Positions 49,401-58,400 of a DNA stretch of 64,000 nt are shown in pieces. Each line of letters starts with the position of its first letter. Positions within the stretch are counted from its first letter, which is position 1. This stretch comes from Caprimulgus europaeus (taxonomy: Eukaryota; Chordata; Aves; Caprimulgiformes; Caprimulgidae). Where the stretch lies: contig OU015523.1 of assembly GCA_907165065.1 (NCBI GenBank), positions 17,297,834-17,361,833 on the forward strand, read 5' to 3'. The notes beneath the pieces are model-generated. The model saw only the letters and a program-made list of their open reading frames with translations. It did not search any database and was not told the DNA's origin. Both the position numbers and the translations under genes were made by a program.

Positions 49401-52400
49401 CCTAATTAATGCTCTTTGATCTATAATGCAGACCTTCAGCGCACGGTGGTGACGCCGCAGCAAACGCCCGGCATGCTGCCATGGGTCAGAACTGGGGCTG
49501 GGGGACAGGGCAGGAGCACTGGTGGGCCATGGGTACCCCAACCAAGGTGCACGGGGAGCTTAAGGGTCAGGTTGGCAGGTGATGCCACAGAGCAGGGCAT
49601 GGATGGAAAGGAAAGATGTGAAAACCTTCCCTTAGGAAGCCTGGAGCAGGAGCAGAAGACAGACAACAGACGGAGGTCCCTGTGGGGATGCAGTGGTGAG
49701 GTGCCATCAAGGAGCAAGGATATACCTCTGAAGGAGCAGGAAGGAGATTCAGAAGGACATTCAGAAGGAAAAAAAACAAGGCAGAAGAAGTGGAGGTTTA
49801 GACTGGAGAGAAGTCCATGTACCTGGTGCCTCTTTAAACAGAAATCCAGGAAACTACCAGGTTTAATTCTTCTCCATTCCCTTTGCCATTTCCTGCCTGA
49901 CTCTAGCAGGGGTGAAAGGGGCTAAAGAAGTGCTCTGTACACAGAGGTCCTCTCTCCCCTGGAGCAGGTCGGTTGTTTCAGAGCAGGCTTCCGCACCACG
50001 CTGCCCCTCGAGTGTCCCACACTTGCATCTTTCCAGCATGCTCAGGACTAAACTACCTGGCAGGCTGAATCCCTCCTTCCCCAGGGCACATTGGCAGGAA
50101 ACACTGAGTATTTTTTTGCCCACCTCTGTAGTGCAGGGCATGGTCTGCCTTCAGGATCATTTGGAAATACCATCTAACAAAATCCCTGCTCCTGCAAGGA
50201 CCCAGAATTCTGAGAGCACAACTCCTATGTTATTCCTGTGCTACCCAGCAAGTGCAACTGTTGACCTTTTACTAAGAGACATTAAATTGTTATTTTGGCA
50301 TCAAAAAGTGCTTTGTGCCCTGTGGTGCAGATGATCCAGATCCTTCTGGATCCCTCCATGCTGTGGGCTCCTGATGATCACGATGGCCACTGCCAGGTTT
50401 AGGGTCTGGAGGGACACTCTTACAAACAAAAGAGGTTCATGTCCATCATGGTCTTTGGTGAAACTCCCAACTTCAGAGCACCAGGAATTCTCAAAGAGGG
50501 TTTTCACAGTGAAACCAGCCCTGCTAGGAACTAGGCTTATGCTTGACCCTGCTTCACAGGATCTGTACTGGACCATAATCACATTTACCATGGGGCACCT
50601 CCAAATACATGGCCCAAAGGCAAGCCAACTCCTAAGCTCCTAGGAAGAAAAAAAAAAAAAAGCACCAAATTCCCATTTAAAAATTCATAATCTATCTGGG
50701 ACACAGACAACAGCACTGTTGTTTCAGCAAGCAGAGGGCTAAGTTTTTTGTTTGTTTGTTTTAATCTTGAGCAGAGGACTTTGCTCCTAATTCCAGGCAT
50801 GTCCTTGGCAAGTTATTTTTGTTCATTGCTCTGTGCCAGTAAAACCAGGATAACAACACTGAGCAGCTTCACAAAGGGCTGAGCACATTAATGCTGTGGA
50901 AGATAAGAAGTGCTGCATACACACAGAGATAGAGCCTACTCTCACATTAGTGTAAATCCAGATTAACTCCAGAGAAACCACTAAAGTAGTAACTCCATGA
51001 CCTCCAGCAAGCAGATAGGATCAGGGCCAGGTTCAACACAATGCTAACAAAGAGTACCTGTGCCTGGGAATGGGGATGTTTTATTCCAAAAAGCAGTTTG
51101 TAGGAGGTGTAGGCAAAAGCATTACCTGTCTAACACAAACTGCGGACAAAACCAGAGGTGGAGACACAGCACAGAAAGCCCAGGGAATGCCTGTGATCCC
51201 TAGCATGAAAGGCTAGACTAATGGCTTTAAAATGAAGTGTAGAAGGGGAGAAGGACTTGACTGTGTTGTGAGGTCTCTTCCTGCTCTTTTTCCTATGATT
51301 CTGGGTAGTTGGTCAATGAGTATTCTCTTACAGTGAGTCAGAAAGGAACTGCCTGTGCTGCACGCAGAGATGGAGCCATTCCCAAAGAAAGGCTATGATC
51401 TCACAGGCTTCATCAACATCAGCTTTCTGAAACGCATCCAGCCTCCGCCAACCCAGAGACACATGAGACCACAGATAATTACAGCAATAATTATACCTAC
51501 ATAGTTACATCAGTATAACTAACTCCACTGGAATAAGAACGGCCACGTGCAAAGCTACAGCAGTGAAAGTGTACCTCAGTGGTATAATTAAGCTGATAGA
51601 CATCCTGTAAAGGTAGGCACCAAGCACTTGTCATCAGCACCTCCTTGATTTGGAGTCAGAGGACTTGGGGCTGAGCGTAGTGCATCACTGCGGTGGATGG
51701 TCATCTGAGGCTTGGTGGGAAAAGTGTGCTTTAGAAAACAGCAAGACACAAGTTTTAAGAAGAGACATAAACAAGGAGTGGAGGGTTGCAGGGAGAGAAC
51801 TAGAGAGACATTATGTGCATGGTGGACGTAAAAGAGACGGTGAGGCAGGGAGAAAGTGGTCAACGGCTTTTACAAGAAGAAAACATCAGGATGGAAAGGA
51901 CTGGAGATGGGAGGGCTTTCAAGATGAATAGGAGTAACTGGAACCTGCAATAGGCTTGGAAGGGCAGCAAAACTACAAATGCTGCTAACCAGTTTAGGCT
52001 ATGAGACTGGGAGGAGGCGAGATACAGCGTAAGAATCAATAAAGAGGTTACGTACCTTAAACCCTAGAATGAGAACGAGCCACAGATCAGAATAAAGAGA
52101 TGCACAGGACTGCACCCGGCTCACGGAGCAGGTCATGCCTTTCTCTGTCGCCTAGGAGGCAAGAAGAAGGCAGAAGTGAAGGCTGCTGCCTGGGAGCTGG
52201 CACAGACCGATGGGCAGACAGCTCCACGCATCTGAGCAGGTCTCCTCTCTAAATTCCTAAAGGGCAAGCCTGGAGCTGGTGCTGCCAGGGGCAGAGGGGT
52301 AGACTGAGGAAGATGTTGGCACTTCGCTTCCAACAAAGCCAGTTAAACATTTTTCTTGAGCATCAGCAGATGCAATGGATCTCTCTTTTGTCACCCAGGT

Positions 52401-55400
52401 GACCTGCATGAGCTGGTCAAGATCATCCACCAGACCCCACTGCTTGGCAAACCAAAGCCCTGCAACCAGCTATCCCTTGGCAGGTTTGAGTGCACAGACC
52501 TGGAAATTTTGCAGCAGAACCTCATCCCTGTCACAGGCCAGACATAAACCCAACCTGGAGCACCCAGAACGCCTTCTGGATTATTTTTATTTCTGGGTTT
52601 TTTGTTTGTTTGTTTTTGTTTATTTTTTTAAACAGCACTTCCAAACACCCAACCACCCACCACCTTTGCCTACAGAGATCAGGCAGGACATGGTACAATG
52701 CTCCACCACCGCTCTGCATCCCGTTACCCGCAGTGAGACGCTGAGGCTTCGGAAGCACTGGACTGGATCAGAGAATACCCACGTCAAGAGCAACACTGTG
52801 TCTGCCAGCACCAACGCTGCCACCATCGCCAGCAACTGGAGGTCTTTGATAATCTGCAAACATGCAAGAAGTAAGTGTTACCATGGGGACACCAATAACT
52901 GTCTCCCGGGTCTCTTTCTGCTTATTTCTTCCAAAGTTAATGTCCATCCTAATGCTTCCCCCAGAGTATAGCCCGGCAGCTCACCTATGTCTGGGTTGGC
53001 CACAGGATCTCTGTTTCCAGCTCCCAAAATCTTGAAGATCTAATCGGGCTCAGGGCCAGGTCTAAACCCTGCCCAACAGTGTGGCTAACTGGTAAATGCT
53101 ACAACAGAAAACAGCTCTTCCAAAACAAGAGCATCATCCCTTATGCCCAAGTAGGGACAAAAAGGGTCGTGGGGGAAATAAAAAAAAAGCGGGTAGGATT
53201 ATCATTTTGCAAATTTACCACAGATCCCAGTGCCTCAGGAATGGGAGTCCTTGCTGGTGCCCAGTTTCTCTGCAAACCATCTTATCTCTCACCTTTCCTC
53301 CGAGATCTACTCTTTTGGTCGTTGGAAAGCAGCCACTGAAAGCTCCGAGTGCACTGTTACATGCACAAATTTCAGTAAGTGGCTCCCATTTTCCTCCCAG
53401 CTGCTGTATCCCCTTCCTTCAGCACTGCAGAGGAGTTCCCTCCCCCCTTTCAAGAGATCAGATACCTCTGAGGGTGGCCCTACATCAGACACCCTTGAGG
53501 ATACCTGGTTTATTTTCAGCCCACAAAACCAGTAAGCCCAGACCTGGACACAGACACGGGTGTGCAGTGTAATGAAGGCATGTGGCCAGTGTGAAATGAG
53601 AACAAGACCTCACTTGGTGACAGGGCTGGGACTCCCCCGGGGAACAGGCAGCCTGGCAGGGCTCCTGCTTGCCTGCAGAGTGGAAAAGCTCCTGCCTTAT
53701 TGAATGGGAATAAACGAGGAGCCCACGCCTGGCTAGGTGTGACACCAGACCTGCGACCGTGGGACCCATTCCTGCCATGTGCTGGTTTTATCTGCTATCC
53801 CCCACCAGTTTGGGATGTGCTGGTGTTTGGAGTTTCTCCCCCCACCCCTGGGTGCCGTGTACTCACCACCCGCTTGTCCGGCACCCTCTGGGTGAAGACC
53901 TTGTAGAGCCGCCAGCTTTTCCCCAGGACAGGGCCCAACACCAGGGAGGTCCCGACGCAGAGCAGGCAGAGCCGCACCTGCCAGGGGGCAGAGAGAGGGG
54001 GCTGAAGGGGCAGCCATGGGGCTCACTGGGACACCCTGTGCCCTCCCCATTCAGGGATGCGATAAAGAAGGGTGGGGATGTGTCTGTGGTCTTCTGGAGG
54101 GTCAAATCAGATACTAGAAAGCTGACTGCAGAGCAAAATAAATGAAAAGGCGTGTATTCCTCAGCAGGCATGCCTGCTGCCGGCCTGTCCCTCCTCACCC
54201 CAGGAGGTGTTCATCGGAGGAGCAGGCAGGGACAGCCAGGCAGCTTGTGAGCAGCCAGGGCATGGAGTGGCTCAGCACCAATAAATCACTCACTGACACC
54301 TCCACGAGTTACCCTCAGCCTGGCAGCTGAGCAGGACAGCACGGTGTGCAGTCTCAGTGTCCCACTCCCCCACCCGGGTCCGTGCCCAGTCCCTGGTCTG
54401 GCAGGGCGGCTGCCCCAGGGGTTCATCACACAGGTCGGTGTTTTGATGAAGATTTGGTTTGCAGCCAGAAAACTCGCCTGCAGCCTCACAGTGCTCGTGC
54501 ACGTGTGTACCTGCACATCCAGGCACTCGTCCCCGCTCACCTGGATCAGCTTTTCTATCGAGTCTCCAGACGGCAGGCTCTGCTCCTGGATCCCAAAGAG
54601 GTAAGCACTAGTGTAAGTCAGGCCACTGCCCAGCAGGGTCACAATGTTCAGGTTGGGGCTGGACATCTTCACAATCCTCCAGGAAACAAAGCAGGGAAGG
54701 TGGTGAGAGTTAATGAGTGTCATGACCTGGCAGCACACGGGCAAGGTCCTCTTACAGGGATAATGATGATGGCCATCAGGGATGCTCAGACACTGCCCTA
54801 TCATGTCCCTTCCAACCCACCCCTGGTGTTCACAGGTCCTTCAAAAGTTCACCTGTTGCTCCATGGTGAACACCTTATCCCTTCATCTGTATTGCTGGAG
54901 TGCTTCACTATCCTTAAAATATAGAATCATTTTGGTTGGAAAAGATCTTTAAGATCATTAAGTCCAACCTTAAAGCTAACACTGCTGAGTCCACCACTAA
55001 ACTGTAACCCTAAACACCACATCTACATGACTTTTAAATACCTCCAGGGATGGTGACTCCACCACTGCCCTGGGCAGCCTGTTCCAATGCTTGCCAACCC
55101 TTTCAGTGAAGAAATTTTTCCTCATATCGAACCTAAACCGCCCCTGGTGCAAATTTAGGCCGTTTTCTCTCATCCTGTCATTTGTTACTTGGGAGAAGAG
55201 ACCGACCCCCACTTTGCTACAGTTGTGGAGAGCGAGGTCTCCCCTCAGCCTCCTTTTCTCCAGGCTAAACAACCCCAGTTCCCTCAGCTGCTCCTCATCA
55301 CACTTGTGCTCCAGACCCTTCACCAGCTTCGTTGCCCTTCTCTGGACACACTCCAGCACCTCCGTGTCCTTCTTGTAGTGATGGGCCAAAACTGACCACA

Positions 55401-58400
55401 GGAATAAAGGTGCAGCCTTACCAGTGCCGAGCACAGGGGCACAATCACTTCCCTGCTCCTGCTGGCCACACTATTCCTGATACAAGCCAGGATGCTGTTG
55501 GCCACCTAGGCACAGTGATGGCTCTTATTCAGCCCAACAGTCCTGTGGGACACCAAGATCCCTTCTTCCCCAAACAGACAGGTACCAGGATTGCCCTACA
55601 ACACCTCTACCGTCTGCTTGTCTCTGTGGCACAGAAGAGCATCCCCAAAGCTCAGCCAGCATCTTTATGGACAAAACCGTGGTAAGTCATGGGCTTTAGC
55701 AGCAAAGCAGACAGGGTCACCACAGCTGGGTCTCTCTGCTCCCAGTGCCCATGCCAGGCATGCAAAGCTGCTCTGGCAGTGCCAGCACGTGCTGTGGCCA
55801 TGTGTCCCTGCAGCAGAGTGAAGCCAGGGGAAGTGATGCCCCACAGTCATGCAGGTGGAACACCACACAGCACCCAGCTCAGGCCCCCATGTTCAAGTCA
55901 ACATCTTCTTCCACTGTTCTCTGTTGTAAAGGGGCAGAGTGGAAAACCCCACTAATGCAGTCTGGGGTGACTGTCCCTAGCAGTAAGCTTTGGGTACAGC
56001 CACTACAAATGCCTCCAGGAACAGGCTCTTCCCACTGCTCCTTCCTTTGAGGAGATACTTCCACCCTCAGCACAGTCTCAACTTCAAGAAGCTGCCAGCA
56101 ATGTTCAGGTTACAGCTTCCCCTCTGTAATTCCATCTCATCACTCATAATCCTGTAACTGTATTCAGGGATGAGCGATTCGACCCACTAATGTCTCCCAA
56201 CCTGTCACCCTTCTCCAGCAAGTCCGTCAAGCAGGAGCTTTAGCTTCTGCCATCCCCTCACATAGCTCCATCCGCTCAATGAGACCTGTAGCAGCCTTCC
56301 AGTACCTGAGGGGTCCTACAGGAAGGCTGGGGAGGGACTTTTGACAAGGGTTGGGAGTGACAGAACAAGGGGTAATGGCTTCAAACTGGAAGAGGGGAGA
56401 TTCAGATGAGATATGAGGAAGAAATTCTTTCCTGTGAGGGTGGTGACACACTGGCCTAGGATTCAACCTGTCTCTCTCCTTCTCTGCTTTCCTCACCATG
56501 CCTCAGCCCCTGGGTGAAGATATGAATCAGTCCACACTGAAAAAGGTCTCCTTTGCCCTCCCAGGTTCAGTAGGCAGACCAATATTTATTTGCTGCAGCA
56601 CAAATAAACAACATGCTTTCATTACAGCTTGCTCCCAGAATATCTTCAGGGGCCTAAATAATTTGGTAGTCAATTAAGGTGGCCACCAAACTCAACACCA
56701 ACCTGCTTCAGTAAGCCAGGTGCTTCAGATCAGGATGCAGGTCAGGCAGCTACTGCACCACTGCAGGCACAGAGTTCAAGATAAACCCTTATGAGCAGGA
56801 ACCCCCTGACTGCATGGTGGTTATAATCAGTCACAGAATCATTAAGGCTGGAAAAGACCTCCAAGATCATCAAGTCCAAATGTGAACTCATCACCACCAT
56901 GCCCACTAAACCATATCCCTAAGCATCACATCTACTTGCCTTTTAAATACCTCCAGGAGTGGCGATTCAACCACTTCCCTGGGCAGCCTGTTCCCATGCT
57001 TGACAACCCTTTCAGTAAAGAAATTTTTCCTAATATCCGATCTAAACCTCCCCGGGCACAGCCTGAGGAAGCATTACGTTCCTTAACAGAACCAGAGCAC
57101 TGAAACAGCAGCAGCCCAGGCTGCACACAGATGCACTTCTCTGTGCAAAACAGCAGCATGTGGAGCACAAAGGCTTTGCCAGGTAAATCTTGGGATAGGG
57201 ATGTATCTCTCGGTGGGGAAGCAGTTGAGAGACCAAGGGACCAATGAAGCTGAGAGGAAGGTGGCAAGGAGACAGGTGAGACAACCAGAATTGCCGAGGA
57301 AGGCTAAGCTCTGCCTGAGACAGTGTGAGCTAGGAGGAATCGCTGAGCCTTCTGCTTGATTTATTCAGGGGAGCAGGACTTTTTACACTCTTTTTGCAGA
57401 CTGAACAGCACCAAGGAAAGCCTGCACTTCACCACCACCTTCTCTCACCAATGAAGATCATGTTCTTCACTGATATAGACAGCCACCAAGATCAAAAAGG
57501 TTAGCAATATCTTAAGAGAGTGGCCCAACAGCTGGAAGGATCTGTCCCTGTTGTGGAGAGCTTGTGGGCTTTGCTCAGGGAGTTGTGCTTCTCAAAGTGA
57601 TGCTCTTGAGATTGTGGAATGGATATGGAGACCAGCTCTCTTTCTGCTCACTCCTGTTGATGGTTTTATTGAATAGCACCTTCGGGATGAGACCATGCAC
57701 TGCTGCCTGGGCCACGCCGGAGGGCATCCATGCTCTGTCTTGCCCACAGTCCAAGCGGGCGGGACTGTATCCATCACTGATCGACATTGGGTGTGATGGA
57801 GAAAGCTGCAAGATCCCTGGCATCGCCCTGCTCTGTGCTGTCAGGCTGGCACCCTCCTGACCCTTAGCTGACTGTCAGCTCAGAGCCTGGTCCTGCAACA
57901 GGAGCCTGGTCCCGCTGCTCCAGCTCGGGGGAACTCTCATGGCAGAAGAGGGAAGCCTTTACCTGTTTTTCCTGAAGCGAAGTGTGAAGACAAGAAAGAA
58001 GAGCGCTAGTAGGACTCCTCCAGTCAGGAATGTCCACACAACTCCCAGAAGAGCAGCAGAGAAGGATGGTGAGCTCTTCCCACTGCGGTCAGAAGATGTC
58101 TGTGGGAGGCAAAAGGGGTGAGAAGGAAGAGGACATTGCTGGGGCTCCCAGCGAAGGAGGACTCTACTCTGGCTCCCACCAGTGCTCCTGCTCAGCCAGA
58201 AACCCCATCTCCCTCCTCATGAGCAGACACCCCGGCACCAGACTGAGACCTGCAGGCAGGGCTAGTGAGATGTGTGTAGACAGGACAAGTACTCTGCCAC
58301 TTGCTGAGCACACAGGAGGAGAGGGCAGTCCAGGAGCCCTCCTCTTAGGGCCAGCCAGCCAAATATGCAATGAAGCCATACAACTGACTCATAAACCTCA

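Larger units (their letters stand above)
54677..57962 (-). other. GPR156: GPR156 intron (3286 bases) with three CR1 fragments
   Basis: The CR1 copies are at 54920-55620, 56285-56460 and 56833-57066. The remainder is unique and no exon is seen. Confidence 0.88.
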
